From positions 806,001 through 870,000 of the forward strand of contig JBBPUQ010000009.1 of assembly GCA_038501195.1 (NCBI GenBank): a stretch of 64,000 bases of DNA, given 5' to 3'. A program made the position numbers and the translations under genes. The stretch comes from Nemania diffusa (lineage: Eukaryota; Ascomycota; Sordariomycetes; Xylariales; Xylariaceae). The notes under the pieces were generated by a model. The model saw nothing but the letters and a program-made list of their open reading frames with translations, had not been told where the DNA came from and made no database searches. Shown here piece by piece: positions 32,786 to 45,600 of this stretch; within the stretch, counting starts at the first letter, position 1; each line of letters begins with the position of its first letter.

Positions 32786-33397
32786 TTCTGCATTTGCAGC
32801 TAGTAGTCCCTATCATCGTTCTCATCATGCAGTGGTATAGATCTCCAGGACATTAAGGATACTAGAATAGAACATGGCTAGCTGGAGTCCAGGTTGCCTC
32901 CACCTCCTCCAACCACCTACGTAGTGAGAAGGCTCAAGGCAGAGGCGAGCAAAGCTATGTGGCTAACAGCTACCTAGGTTTGGCTTGCTGCTAGGTGTTT
33001 GTTCGGTGAGAAAGATGGGGGCAATATGGTAGTGCTTAGATAGCAACGCTCGCGGTCAATCACACCCACTAGATTACTCAGCATATATCTTTCTTCGGCA
33101 TTCGAAGCCACATGATCTATGTAGATAAATCAAGACGTTCTACTATCACGATTTAATGATTACCTCTAGCACGGTAATCTAGTCCTGCCTGCAACAACAT
33201 TAGCAATGCGACTCTTCCACTCCCCATCAAGTACGCACAGGTATTTTCACAGTCGCGGCGGGCGGGCGACAATAGACTATTGACTACTGAGTCCTTCATC
33301 CCTTTCTCGGACGTATAACAGATGCTCTCTCATGCGATCGGCGATTCTCACATACCGATCTCACACCATTATCCGTCACCAGGATCCAACAACAGCA
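32786..33397. other. intergenic
   Basis: No gene recognised. Confidence 0.45.
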
Positions 33398-33485
33398 TGA
33401 CTCGTAGCTCAGCGGTAGAGCATCTGATTCCAGCTCCTTGGAAGCAATATCCAGAATCATCCGTTCAACTTAAATCTTTGAGTTT
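33398..33485 (+). pseudogene. tRNA-Trp(CCA)-like relic with intron
   Basis: A perfect tRNA D arm and A box, TAGCTCAGCGGTAGAGC (33405-33421), is followed by an anticodon stem TCTGA and loop TT-CCA-G with anticodon CCA. Next comes a putative intron containing CTTGG, able to pair with the anticodon, and then CCAGA with one mismatch to the stem. The T loop TTCAACT is present, but its 3' stem reads TAAAT where CGGAT would pair, three transitions of the RIP type. The acceptor 3' strand also fails to pair. Probably not functional. Confidence 0.4.
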
Positions 33486-34430
33486 ATTTTTAATTAAATT
33501 AAGCACCTAATTAAGCATCTACCCCTGTCGCTGCTAGCGCGTGGTGTGAGTTTAAACCCTAGTAGGGCTGGTAGGTGTACAGGGGTTGTTGGATATTGAG
33601 ATGCCGGTATCTAGATAAGCTCACGTACATGCATACATACAACCTATTAAATGATAGTAAATGGTCTTACAGAATTCCAATGTAACGCGACGCGAAGTCA
33701 TCTACTTTACGCGTGTGATTAAGTGGTTTCATGTGAATCCAATTAAGACGCGAGTGATACTTTGTCTGCAACAAAATATATAGCTAGGATAAGAGGGACC
33801 TGCAAAAGGGGAGTAGAGTGTTGAATAGTCTCAGGTCTGGGACTACTGCAAGTGACCGACGGGTAAGTGAATCAATACTGACTTACCTCACAAAGGAATG
33901 ACATCACAAGGGAATTGACTGTAGAGATTCATTTAACATGGCCAAGGCCTATCATTCTGATATTATAGAAACTATCTCAAAACGCGAACGTGTTCGTGTT
34001 GCAGTAACGCAATCAATCAACCCAAATCGCCTCCTAGCGCCAGACAAACAAGCGTATTATCCAGCTGGTCGAAGCCAGTGTGCCGATGTGTATCCTCTCC
34101 ACCACGCCAAGCAAAACCCAAAGACATACTCCTAAGACTCCGCCGCTTCCCCTTTCCAACACCAGCGCCAAGAGCAAACCAACCAACTCCTTAAACCAAC
34201 AAAAAGGAAGAGAAACAACCCCAGGTTTGGGATGTCGTGACAAAAGATGAAACATACCCGCCCCAGACCCATTAAATAGCAATTACGCAGTAAGACATTA
34301 GAAAAGAGCGGGGTGAGACCTCCAGCAAAGTAGTGAGCGATGAGTAATAGCCATTAAAACGCTCCAAGGGAAGGAAAGAGAAACCGCGTTGTAGAACAGT
34401 CGCGCCGACATGTCTGAACAATCCCACCCC
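33486..34430. other. intergenic
   Basis: No gene recognised downstream of the abaA 3' end. The long 3' region has no clear terminator-like structure that I can point to. Confidence 0.45.
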
Positions 34431-37400
34431 TCACAAATATCCCGACCCCTCATCCATAACCGCCGCAGGCACCCCCTCGCCGCCCCGCGGCGCAAACGCC
34501 GCCGCAGCCGACCCCGGCGCCGGGTGATGCGCGAGCTTGCGGATCGAGTGCACGGGGTATCCCACGCTCTCGCCATCCTCATCCCCATCGAGCCCAACGC
34601 TCTCCGTGCGCGACCTCTTGCGCCCCGCCATCGTCGGCGACGGGTGCGACAGCAACGCCGGGATGTGGCCGCTGCCGCCGCCCAGCTGCTGGGCGTGGTT
34701 GCGCAGCGGCGTCAGCCCCGTGCCGGTACCGAGGGTGAACTCGCCGTCGGCGAGGTCGCCGAGCCCCTCTTCGAAGAGGCTCCCGGATGTCCGCCGGCTG
34801 TAGTCGGAGGACATGTGCGTGAGCGCGCCGGAGGGCCAGGACGTCCATGCGTCGTGGAGGTCGCTGTGCGCGGCGAGGTCGGTGGGGCCGCAGGGGTGGG
34901 CGCCGGCGGCGGAGGCGGCGATGGCGGCCCATTGGGGTTCCATCGTGCTGGAGGGTTGGAGGGCGCCTGCGTCGGCCCAGCCGACTCCGGCCACGTCTGG
35001 TGCGGCGTGGCCGTGGTCCATGTAGCGGGTTGTTAGGTCGTTGAGTTGGTGCGCCGCGGATGTGTGGAAGTCGGGCATGTAGTCTGCCACTTCGAGACTA
35101 GATAGGAAGGAGTCAGGAGGGTTCGCACCGCTGCTGGCGAGGAGGCTAGCTCTGGTATGGTCTGATGTGCTTGTGCCGCTTGTTCCGTCGGACATGAAGC
35201 TCAGGTGATGGTGCAGTGTGTGGCCCGAGTCGATGTTTGTGGCGTTGTCGTGGAAGCTGTGAGGGAAGTTGCTCGACAGAGTAGCCGTAGGAGGCGGGGT
35301 GGCAAGTCCGTTCGAAAAGCCATCGAGCATGTCGCCCAGACCTGTGTTGATGTGTAAGTGAGGATGATTATGGGCATGAGTGTGACTGGGCACAGAGAAA
35401 GCAGGCGTGGGGCCGGTGTCGTAAGCAGCGCTGAAATTTTCATGCATCGCCGCATTGAGATGGTGTGCAAATCCAGGGTTCGGGCTCATCACGGTGTCCC
35501 GTGACACAGCCGTCTGCGACCCAGACACGTATGCCTGCTGTTGGTGGTATGATGATGTCGGGTCGACCTTGGTAAGAAAGCGCCAGTTGGTTCCTGGGGG
35601 CACCACCGTAGTCTTGCCCTTCTCGTCGGTATTGTCGTGGACGGGCACGAATGTCCACAGGATCACTCCGCGGCGTGTCCACTTCCCACGGCTTCGCTTA
35701 GAGGATGAATCTTCGTCACCACCCCTGTTTACCGCTTCGCCTTGAGGTGCCGACCATATCTCTTGGTACATGGCAACTTGAGCGAGGAGGTCTTTGGGGG
35801 TAGGGCCTTTCGACTTGAGGTGCGACGATGTCTCCTCGTTCTCCTTCTTCATGCGGGCTGCTTCACGCTCGGCTCGGCCGTTCGCAGTGGAGCGTGTTGC
35901 GCGCTCACGATCTCTCTTCTCTCTCTCCGCCGTCACGTACGGAGCGAGTTTAATGAATGTGTTAGCCCAGCTGACGGCTGGGAATGGGATGGAAATTGTG
36001 TCCCGGCTTCCACGCGCAGTGCAGTCACAACGACCCGCTCCAGTGCATCCAACGCGATGGGATGGGATCACATCGATGGCACTGCTCTCCTCCCAGAATT
36101 CGTTCTCTACGTCAGACATGTATAGCTCGTCAGGCTTGATAACGCTTGTCCTTGATCGCCAGCTATGATTGTGGAGGTCAGGCTTGCTGATCGTGAATTC
36201 AACGAGGCCGTTCAGGTCAGACCCAGGAGGGAATTTGGAACTTGAGTGGAGATCCAGAACAGTTTCGAAATGGAACGTATCACAAGGCCCAACGACACAT
36301 CGCGAGGTCTGCTCATCAGTTGGTTGAGCGTCGTCAAGGGCAGCAGTGAGCTTCTCCCGGAGCTCAGGGAATCTGACATCCCACCTGCTTGAAATCTCTT
36401 TCACCGAAGAGGACTCCTTCTGTGCCAAAGTCCTTGTGTATTCGTGCAGCAGCACAGTCGGCTGGTTTCCTTGGCGTGGTAGGTCTTTGTAGTCCTTGCT
36501 TTCGTTGAGCTTGAGGTGAGGGTAGTCTGCCTCTGTCAAGCACAGCCCATCTGGGTTGCTACCAATTATTTGCTTCTGTGTGGTGCCATCTTCCAACGGG
36601 ATGTGCTTCTCCTTGAGTGTTACCTTGGATGAGGATACAAAGATCCAGCACTGCTTGGGTCGAATGAATACGTCATTCTCGGCGTTCAGTAGCCGCGAGA
36701 AGTACTCATAGTTCGGTCGCTCGTCAGGTAACCGCCCATCAGCTATAGAGATGAGCACTCGGTTGTTCTTGAAGGATTCCGTGTCTTCTTCCTCCTTTAC
36801 GAGCTTCTTGTCATCATCTAGTCCATCCTTCTGTCTAGGGAAAATGAAGTGGACTACGCCGAGTGGTTAGCATGGGGTGACTAGCCAAGCTGCCGAATAG
36901 GCTTACATGTTGACAGGGTAGGGAAGAACCCTTTCAACACCTGTATGTGGCTAGACACCTGTTTTCGCGACCTAAACATGGGGTGCCCGGGGTTTTGTTT
37001 AGTCTTCTCCCTCTGCTTGCCGCATGGGATCCGTTCGCCATTCTTAGGTGGATGAAGAGTCCAATGATAGATCCAAAGATATTCCGTAATCAGCATATTC
37101 CGGCCGTACAGAATTGTCTTTGAGCTAAATTTCTTCCGACCCAACTGAGGAATTAGGAGAAGCGCTAAGGTAGAGGGTTAATACCATATGACTCCGTCGC
37201 CGACAGAATTGGTTTGGGAGGGACATACCATCAAGGAAAGCGTCCTCCAACCAATCCGGCCATACAGGTTGCTCCTTGTCAAGTTCTTTTTGCATTACCT
37301 TGTTTCTGTAGTCTGCAAAGTTTTTGTGGTGATATATAGGGTTTTTCCTGCCCCGTGAGTTACCCATTGGTAAGTCCTGTAAAGATACATGTCGATGTAA

Positions 37401-37676
37401 AGAGCGTTCACCCCGGAGGCTGGTGCCATAGCTCGAAGCCAGGGTTTGGGTGGGAAGTATCGGCGGAGTTGGTATAGAATGAATGGGCGGAGATACCGAG
37501 AGCTGGCTATAACAAAGACCAGCAGGGCCGGCGAAGCTATGAGTCTGAACGTTGCCAGTTGACTCGCTTAGTGGCAGCCGACCAGTAGTAACAACTCCTT
37601 CATGATGATTATCGTATTGGTAGTCAGACGCTTGTGAGTACCGCTGGGACGCCAACACTGGGCGTGGAAGCTGCAT
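34431..37676 (-). CDS. abaA: AbaA/TEC1-type TEA-domain transcription factor
   Basis: Three exons on the minus strand, 37676-37229, 37164-36907 and 36853-34431, give about 1042 residues. The first intron splits the TEA domain; splicing at CTTAG 37165 restores VWPDWLEDAFLDALLLIPQ (138 onward), continuing LGRKKFSSKTILYGRNMLI, EYLWIYHWTL and RKQVSSHIQVLKGFFP (to about 231). The second intron has a perfect GCTAAC branch point. After the domain come FKNNRVLISIADGRLPDERP, LTEADYPHLKL, WDVRFPELREKL and GTNWRFLTKVDP, segments typical of AbaA orthologues. AbaA acts in the BrlA-AbaA-WetA cascade of conidiation and binds CATTCY elements. The C-terminal 350 residues are low-complexity, His/Ser/Pro-rich, and the last 200 are very GC-rich. 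The linker inside the TEA domain, between the YLW helix and RKQVSSH, is longer than I expect. The gene is intact. Confidence 0.87.
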
Positions 37677-38540
37677 CGTGAAAAAGTGAATGAATGAAAG
37701 GATTAAAAGAATGCTTCATGTAAAGATTGAGAATTCTAGCGAATGCCTGTAGGGAACCCAAGAACGCTGGGAACCAGATTAAGATATGTGGAAAGGAATG
37801 GCAGTGGCAAGAATTGCCTATTAGGATACAGTTAAAGATGCTTAAACTGACGAGAGAACTGGCATGGAAGCAGATGATTTCCTATCTTATATGAACTCTG
37901 CCTTGGCCCTCAGGAGCACTGCTGAGTAGAGGGATCATGGCTTGAATAGGAACACGCCCTAGGCACTACCCCGCTAAGTGATGTCAAGGGCGTCGTGAAG
38001 AAGGTCTCAGATAGTATAAACGCCACTATCGAGACACGATCGATTGCTATGGGATAAGAGATGTATGCCATTGGTATGTAAAGAGATAAGATCGAGATGG
38101 TAACGAGACAACAACACACTTACAGGGGAATGTTCAATTTACGAGTCTGCTAACGATGTCTCCTGGCCCTTTCGGCCCGGTGAACACTACAAGACCTGGA
38201 GTGCTGGCCCGCGGGAATGTGACTTTGACTGAGGCACCAATGCCAATGCCAATACTAAGATCGTCAGGTCCCAAGGGCAGCAGCATGTACCTCGGTATAT
38301 TGGGCATTTTTCTATGTGTGCCGTCCTCCCTGCAACATACCCGTCCCTACCTACTTAGGTGTCATGTATGCGACCCGTCTGCCTGGGTTTGACGGGTGGA
38401 GCCCCTTATACTACTGGGCAAGGGAGTCTCACGTAACCAATGAATCAGATGTTCTCGCCCAAAACGGCAATACTTACTCCTTAAGTGGCACAATTATAGG
38501 CACAGGGCAGAATTGACACACATTTAATTGTCGCCGTTTA
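37677..38540. other. intergenic, abaA promoter
   Basis: About 860 bases between abaA and MRD1, both on the minus strand, so it holds the abaA promoter and the MRD1 3' end. A CATTC element (CATTCG or CATTCC type) is present in places, but no specific site can be argued by eye. Confidence 0.4.
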
Positions 38541-41429
38541 TTACTCTCCCTCGTCCCTGTCTCCCCCAACCGTGAACTTTTTCCGGCCTCGGCCCGTGAG
38601 TTCTTGTAGAGCAACCTTATTGACCTGTCCACCTACCTTTCTCTGCATCTTGGCAATTTCTTCTTCAGCATCCACCGCATCTGCTTCTGCATACTGTAGA
38701 ACTAGGCGGCGGCCGAGAAGATGTGTCCCTTCCAGCGCCTGCAGTGCTGAAGCCGCATCCTTGCTCGAGGAGAAGTCTACGAACGCGAATCCTCTCCCAG
38801 CATGGTTGAATTTTTTAGGCATCCTCACGGCCTTGATCTGAGAATATGCAGAGAATAGCGCCTTAATCTCGCGCTTGCTTGCTTGGAATGGCAAGTTCTT
38901 CACTATCAGTGTGCAGGTAGCCTTCTTAGCCATATCCTCCTTCTTCTTTCGCTCCTCAGCGGCATCTACACCACGGTGAGAAGCTCTAATGTGTAGTTTG
39001 TGACCCATAAGGACATGACCATCCATGACCTTTGCTGCAGCAGTAGCCGAGTCACTATTTTCAAACGAAACAAAGCCAAAGCCCATTGAGAGCGTTTGAC
39101 CGGGCCGTTTCACATCTTTCTTTGTCTTCACGAGGGCACTCTTGAATCCTTCTAGATGTTGGAAGGCATCGGCTAGTGCACTAGTGTCGGTGTCGAAATT
39201 CAAGTTTTTCACAAATAAAGTGGCATCCGGTGAGGGTTGTTTGGGATCCTCCCCGAGGAGATCTGATGCGGACAAATTATCGACAGTAACCGGTTTGACA
39301 GAGACCTCCTCGACTGCTGCTGGGACTGAGTCGAAAAATAATCCTTGAGGGGCTTTCTCTAGAAATAATTGTGACGACCCAAAGCGCCGGTATGCTAATT
39401 TCGCGAATGCTCGTTTCCCATCAGATGGAGAGGCGAATTGTACAATTGCAATCACGCCTGTCGGAGGGATCAAAACTCTTAATACTCTCCCATGCTCCTC
39501 AAATAAACTTCGTATCTCTGCGGATTTCGTGTTTGCATCTAAGTTCTTGACCAAAACCACATCATCAGATCGAGGTTTCAGCTTGAAAGACTCGAAGTTG
39601 ACACCGTTGGCGGCAAAGTAAGTTTTGGTGTCTTGTATTATCTCCGATTCAGCAAGAGCCTGCTTAACACCTGCATCACTGCTAGTCGGATCTAATAATT
39701 CACTCTTAGAAATCCCAAGACGATCGGCAACGGATGTATTGACAGCATCTTGTGACATGTACAGTGAATTCCAAGACCACGTTGAAGCGGCCGCCTTCTT
39801 CCTCTTCTTGATTAAATTTTGCTGCCTCAGTGGCAACTTGGCAAGTGCAAATTCGTCGAGGTCGTCTGTTTTCGCCTTCGCTGGTAATAAGTGTAGAATT
39901 CTGCCTTGAAATGTGGTGCGATCCGACTGGAATGCTTTGACAGCGGCGTCAGGGCGGTGAAACAAAACAAACCCCATCTTCAACTATGTGAGCACTACGT
40001 CCGAATAATGATTATGTGATTTTAACTTACACCCCGGTTTTTGTTTGACGCATCGGCTGGAACATGGACCTATCCTCATTTTAGCAGGAATGAAAACATT
40101 GGATGAGGTGTGCTATTGGCTTTAGCAAAGGGAGATTCTCAGAAACCAGAGCATCTACTAAAATACTGGCCCAGGGTTCGCATCAAAAATAATTCAGCTG
40201 TCCCTATCTGGGCTTCATCATAGAATAAATCAAGGGGGGAATATCTGAAGAAAGATTAGTCTCTTACCTCTTCCACTTCACCAAATTTTTCAAAGTGGGC
40301 CCTGAGATCTTCGGTAGTAGCATCGTATGGTAAATTCCGGCAGAAAATTCTCGCAGTCTTCCGAATAGCATCAAGAGTAGCAGCGTCTTGTGAATCTGTC
40401 TCCTGCACCATCTCTCCTATATCAGCCACAGCGTTCTCTTCCGTCATGTCCACGCTATTCGGCGCTACAGTTTCAAATTCCTGTTCTTCGGATGTCATAG
40501 CTGTGGTTGGTTGTGATCTAACAGGGATGATGTCATCCTCGTCGCCTAAGTCTAGAAGTCTGTTTGTCCTATTGCGGAGCCAGTCATCGTCATCACCCAT
40601 GCCAGTGGTGATGTTTTGTGAAGTGTCAACGGGGTGAGAAACTAGCTCTTCCGTAGGCTTATTTGGGAAAGTTGGTTCGTCTATGGACGAGTCAACAATC
40701 GGCACAGCCCGTGGCTTTATCGGTGGCGATTTCGGAACTATCCTAGGTGGCGGTGTTGGAATTCGTTTCCTAGTCGACGCGGGCATAGATTGGTACGCGT
40801 CGTCTGATTCCGCCTCGTCACTCGTAGCAATTTTTTTCGTAGGAGGTTCAAGAACAGAATCATCTTCATGTCCATGTAGTTTGTTCGCTGAGATCTTCGA
40901 CGCCTGCATCACATTCAGAAACTCTTGAAGTTTTGGATCAGCTTCATTCAGAGCTTCTCGCTTGCGCTTCTTCGCGTTGATATCGGGCTGTTCTTCACTC
41001 GGCACTGAGTGCTGTGCCGGCTTGGACTTTGAGGCTCTAGTAGACGACGCATTGGAGGATTCGGTTCTAGCAAGGGAAGGATCCGATATCTACAGAGACA
41101 AAGTTAGCTATGTAAGTAGATTGTACAGGAGATGAACCACGTACAGGCCTAGCTATCTCGACGTTTATCTTGGACATGCGGATGAAAGAACGGTTGAAGT
41201 ACTTGACAGCCGCGGCCGCCTCTTCGGGAGTCTTAAAACCAACATAGCCTATCCTCCTCTGTGGGAAGCACTTGATGTCTGAAACATGGCCTTTTGTGCT
41301 GAAGTGTTTCCTCAACTCAGTCTCTAGGTGATATGTCAATACAGATTTGAAATTCACACGCACGGAGAGCAGCTCACCATTTATTGTCGGCGGGAGGCCA
41401 CGTACAAATATACGTGAGGACTCCATCAT
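38541..41429 (-). CDS. MRD1: MRD1, multiple RNA-binding domain protein of the SSU processome
   Basis: Five exons on the minus strand, 41429-41378, 41323-41145, 41089-40268, 40069-40031 and 39977-38541, give about 842 residues. Five RRMs are seen: RRM1 (about 1-75, SSRIFVRGLPP and RRIGYVGFKTPEEAA), RRM2 (323 to about 398, ARIFCRNLPYDATTEDLRAH and RGMGFVLF), RRM3 (about 504, VVLVKNLDANT), RRM4 (about 616, ATLFVKNLNFDTDT and MGFGFVSFE) and RRM5 (about 719, CTLIVKNLPFQASKR and GRGFAFVDFSS). A charged linker follows RRM1. MRD1 binds pre-rRNA and U3 snoRNA in the nucleolus and is needed for 18S rRNA maturation. Intron 1 is 54 bases and in frame, so it could be misread as coding. Exon 5 has two AG acceptors six bases apart; the downstream one gives the better RNP1. 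Length is close to the yeast protein. Confidence 0.93.
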
Positions 41430-42077
41430 CGCATGCGCAACTTACATCCCGATGCCGCTTTTTCGCGTCTGTTGCTCTTTGTTTTGATTGCGCTTCAGAG
41501 AAAGAAGAAAAAAAAAGCTGGGACCTGAGACTAGAAAACACATGCCTATCTGCACCTTAGAATTTTGGTGGGGACAGAATAGACGCTTGCTCTTATCTTC
41601 ACGTGATTAGAACCATCCCGCCTTTTCCAGGAGCCAATCATAGTACATGTGTAGTCATATTATCCAATAGATCGCCCCAGACCCAGAGCTCCACAACCTC
41701 CCTGCACCTGTGTACGCATAGAAACAAACATCGGACAATTTGTAGGGGACCACTGCCTCTAGGCAGGCACGCGAAGCCTCTATCTAAAACCCCCTTAGAT
41801 AGGTGCCTGTACCCTTTAAACCACCAAAAACGCGACATCGGGCACAGCCTTCTAGTCTACCTCACTCGACCTTAAATCGCAACAATCAGTTTGCACTAAT
41901 ATTTCATTGTAAGTTTAAAATTTCATTGCGAAAATCCTATGTGACAATATTAGCATCCCTCCTTGGACCGCTTGACAGCTTCCAGCTACTTATTGTTGAC
42001 CCCACGCTATCGCGCCTTTACTAAGATATCATATCACAGAATCACAACATCTTGCCCCCTAAAACGCTTACCCGACC
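41430..42077. promoter_or_regulatory. divergent promoter of MRD1 and dynein light chain
   Basis: A 648 base region between two start codons facing away from each other. It contains a TCACGTGAT E-box-like element near 41600, but no other clear site. Confidence 0.4.
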
Positions 42078-42693
42078 ATGGCGGACCAAACATCACCTCC
42101 CCCGGCTACGCGCGAGAAGCTCGATGGTTCGTAAACCTACCCCGTTAAACCCCAATAGTCGATCATGTTTCTAGCTAACGGGACCTCTTGTGCCACAGCA
42201 CAGATCAAGTCAGCAGATATGGTTAGAGAAACCCCAATGGTATAGTAGGGTGTGGCGAACTAGTATGCTAACGGACAGTAGACCGAAGATATGCAGCAGG
42301 AAGCTATCGACGTCGGTATGCGATAATGTCAAGTCCTTACCTATGCACAGGTGTATATCTGACAGGCAATAGCTCAAGAGGCGATGGGAAAGTTCACTAT
42401 TGAGAAGGATATCGCACAGTACATCAAGAAGACGGTAGGATTGCCCTCTTAGTCGACACCCAACTAGTTGGGATAGGGTACTAACCGCAACCAGTTCGAC
42501 GAGCGAAAGGGCCCTACGTGGCATTGCATCGTAGGAAGAAACTTTGGCAGCTTTGTCACTCATGGTACTCAGCATCTAATTCCTCATCACGATTGCGTTG
42601 TTGGAATACTAATACGTTGGGTTGGCAGAGACGAAGCACTTCATCTACTTTTACCTCGGCCACTGCGCTATTCTACTCTTCAAGACTCAGTAG
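42078..42693 (+). CDS. dynein light chain LC8
   Basis: Six very small exons, 42078-42126, 42199-42221, 42282-42315, 42373-42434, 42495-42564 and 42629-42693, give 100 residues; no single exon exceeds 70 bases, so the gene is easily missed. The joined protein shows KSADMTEDMQQEAIDVAQEAM, then [40 protein letters not shown] and HFIYFYLGHCAILLFKTQ, near-identical to LC8/DYNLL. The fungal N-terminus is extended by a Pro/Thr-rich stretch. LC8 is a dimeric hub that binds dynein intermediate chain and many other partners, needed for nuclear migration and hyphal growth. One difference is Gly in EAMGKF, where Glu is usual. Intron 1 uses a weak GTTCGT donor; others have GCTAAC-type branch points. Confidence 0.93.
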
Positions 42694-45600
42694 TAAACCG
42701 CTGAAGCCGCGATATGTGAACAACCGAGCCAGCTGTTTTGGTAATATTTCTTCCTGTCATTGGCATTGGTGACTTGCATTGGTATTGGCGCCGGCGACGG
42801 TCAGGGGAAAAAGAAATGGGAGGGACAAATAGATATGCCCTCACTAGATACGTGGACGCCGGGTAGAGTGGAGAGACTGAGCCAACCTACCCCCTTCCTA
42901 TCAACCCTCGCGTCAGTCTTCTGAGGTGACATCAAACAATTGAACCAAAGAAAACTGTGCACAATGCAAAATTTCGCAAAGCTCGTCAGCAGAAAAAAAC
43001 AATACAAACCAACATAACCCACAACTCTATTTATTCCCTTCTCGTGACTTGACGTAAGGTGGAGCGGACCTAAGACGGGCAATTAATATACAGCATATTC
43101 TCAACAGTGCGTAAGCCAATATCATCTTAACCTATGGCCTACCTAGGTACGTAAGGTGACTCTTTGGAAAGAGATATCAGGTATCAATCATCGCTCGTCG
43201 TTGAAAATTCGTCCCATGTCGATGTCTTTCTTCTTCCATGACGTCGGCCGCCAATTTTAGAAACCCCCCCAACACGTTCAGCCCAGCTTCACACTGCCTG
43301 CCGAAATCCCGGTTTCCGGGGTAGGAAAACAAGGCAGTTACAGGAGGTAGCTTACATGGCGTCTTTCCCGCTTCCGGATTGTCACAGGGTTACAGAATGC
43401 CTCGCATTATGTCGGATCCTGTGGTCAGCTTGTTGGCGTTGTCAAGGTTAGGTAACGAGGCCGTGTTTCAATTGTGCGTTCGCATATAGACCTGAAACAA
43501 GGCAGACTCTTTTTCCTTTCCCTTTTCTTTTTATTCCTTCCTCCTTCCTCTTTTCGCCTTGCTAGCCCGGTGCATATAGCATATAGCGTATAAGTACTGC
43601 CACTCCAGCCTAACGCGATCGATCGCATTAATTATGTTTCAGGCCGTTCCTTAGAGGGAATCATTGCAGGGTGTAAGTAGGGAAAGGGAGACAATACCAT
43701 AGACAATACCATAGGCCATACCTAGCACATCGGTACGCGGGGATGGGATTTGGATTGAATGAAACCTTCGTTCCATTCAGATCGGATCGGATCTGCCAGC
43801 CGAGATACTGTCTCAATTCACCTTTATCCTAGCCGCCGATTTAAGAGCCTTCTGTTTTGGGTCATCCACGGTACCTGGATTTGCCGTGGGTCAAATTGAA
43901 ATCAAAATCAATCTAATCAAGGCACGGATCCCAAAGCTTATGTAGCTACTGAAACACTCCTTCAATAACAGATCACTTATGTGGCGTTGTCTGAGCCACA
44001 TGGATTCAAATCACTGGATCGTAGTATAGGCGCTGGATCGCAGTATAGGTAGGTTAGCTATGTAGTCTCAAGATCCCGATTTCCGACGGTATCGTACTCG
44101 CTCATTATCTATGTACATACTTATATAGATGCTCACCTATGCATTATGTGTGCAGCTTAGGCAGCAAATAGAATGCTACGCTTAATCTATCCAGAGTTAC
44201 CAACGTCTAGACTAAAGTTCGGCCAACGACCCCCAGGACTTCGCTGCATGCAACCACTATGTGGGAATAAGCAGGAGTTTCCATACATAGCAGGCCGTGA
44301 TAAATCCAGGAATAACGTCATTGGGCGGGCGACTCGGTTATCAGCCTGCATGCTTACATACTGAACTTCCACGCATACCCAAGTATGTAAGCTACTTACA
44401 TGGGATATGCGTACCTATGCTGTACTTGCGCGCACCTGCATCCGTGGTGTGCTGATGCTGCACCGCTCGATTGGATGGCCCTAGCAGCAACTGGCCTCGG
44501 GTAGAAATACGTGGCTGACGAGCCGGGATATCGCGTGTTACGGCAGCAGAGACACGCATATACTGCGTCCGGACCTGGACAGCCTGGCCAGCCTTGAATG
44601 TGACCCTACGCACTTACAACGCCGATAGGAAATCTACGCATCCATCCCACGCCTGTCTCTGGCACCTCAGCATCAAACCGACAAGCAATCGCAGCCGGGA
44701 CTCCCCAGCGCAGCAGCAGAAGTACGCAGACGGTACTTTCGACGCCCAAGTAGTTGTGGTTGTGGTTGTGGTGACCTACAGTGCACGTTCTCGAATCCCT
44801 CGTACCAGTGGACGACACGGGACGGCGAGAACACCGTCTCGAAAGCCCTCAAATGACCCGTACGTGTGCGACGAGGAAGTCAAGTCATGCCGCGCTTGCG
44901 TGCCACGAACAAGCCACCAAGATAAGACATCGCGGGGCCCCAATGCGATGTGCCCTCAACGCCTGATACCGCGCGCCGTCGAGCTCCCGTCGACAACTCG
45001 GAGGCGTTCGCTCTCAGGCCACTTTCGCCCACATGGGCGACTGTCGTGTAAGTGCCCGTCGTGCAACTTGCGCGCAGGACTTTACGCCGTATAAGTAGTC
45101 TACTCGGCGAAATACTAAGGGATCACTTATCTGGCCAACAGTTACCTTTGGTGGCGTTTGGGGGCAGGTTTGTTGGTAGTCTGCAATTCATCTCCGTTTC
45201 GGGAAATTCTAACATGTATGTGAAGAAGCAAAATAAGATAAAAGCCAAAGTACATGTCACATAACACAAGTGTATACGTAGCCCGCCGTAACAATAATAA
45301 ATTGGTACGCAGTAACAAGATAGGCATCTACCTAAGTTACTATGCATAGGTACGCAATAACTACTAGTATCTAAGTAATTAGATACCTCAAGCCACAGAT
45401 CAGATAGGTAGATATGTCGGGATCATATATTTAGACATGTAGGTACACCATACACCATACTCAACTACCTCCCCATCTAACAACTCCCGTAAGTCACCTG
45501 GGGTAATAATTTCCCATCTACCGATACCCACCCAATTTTCAGCTCGGGGTGGCGTCTTGTCTCCCACCAGCCTATCTAGAGATAAATACACACTACCTAC

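Noticed and set aside
44594..45094. 166-codon open frame with a poly-Val run
   Set aside because: The Val run is a (GTTGTG)n microsatellite; the rest is low-information Arg/Ser/Pro sequence with overlapping frames on the other strand.
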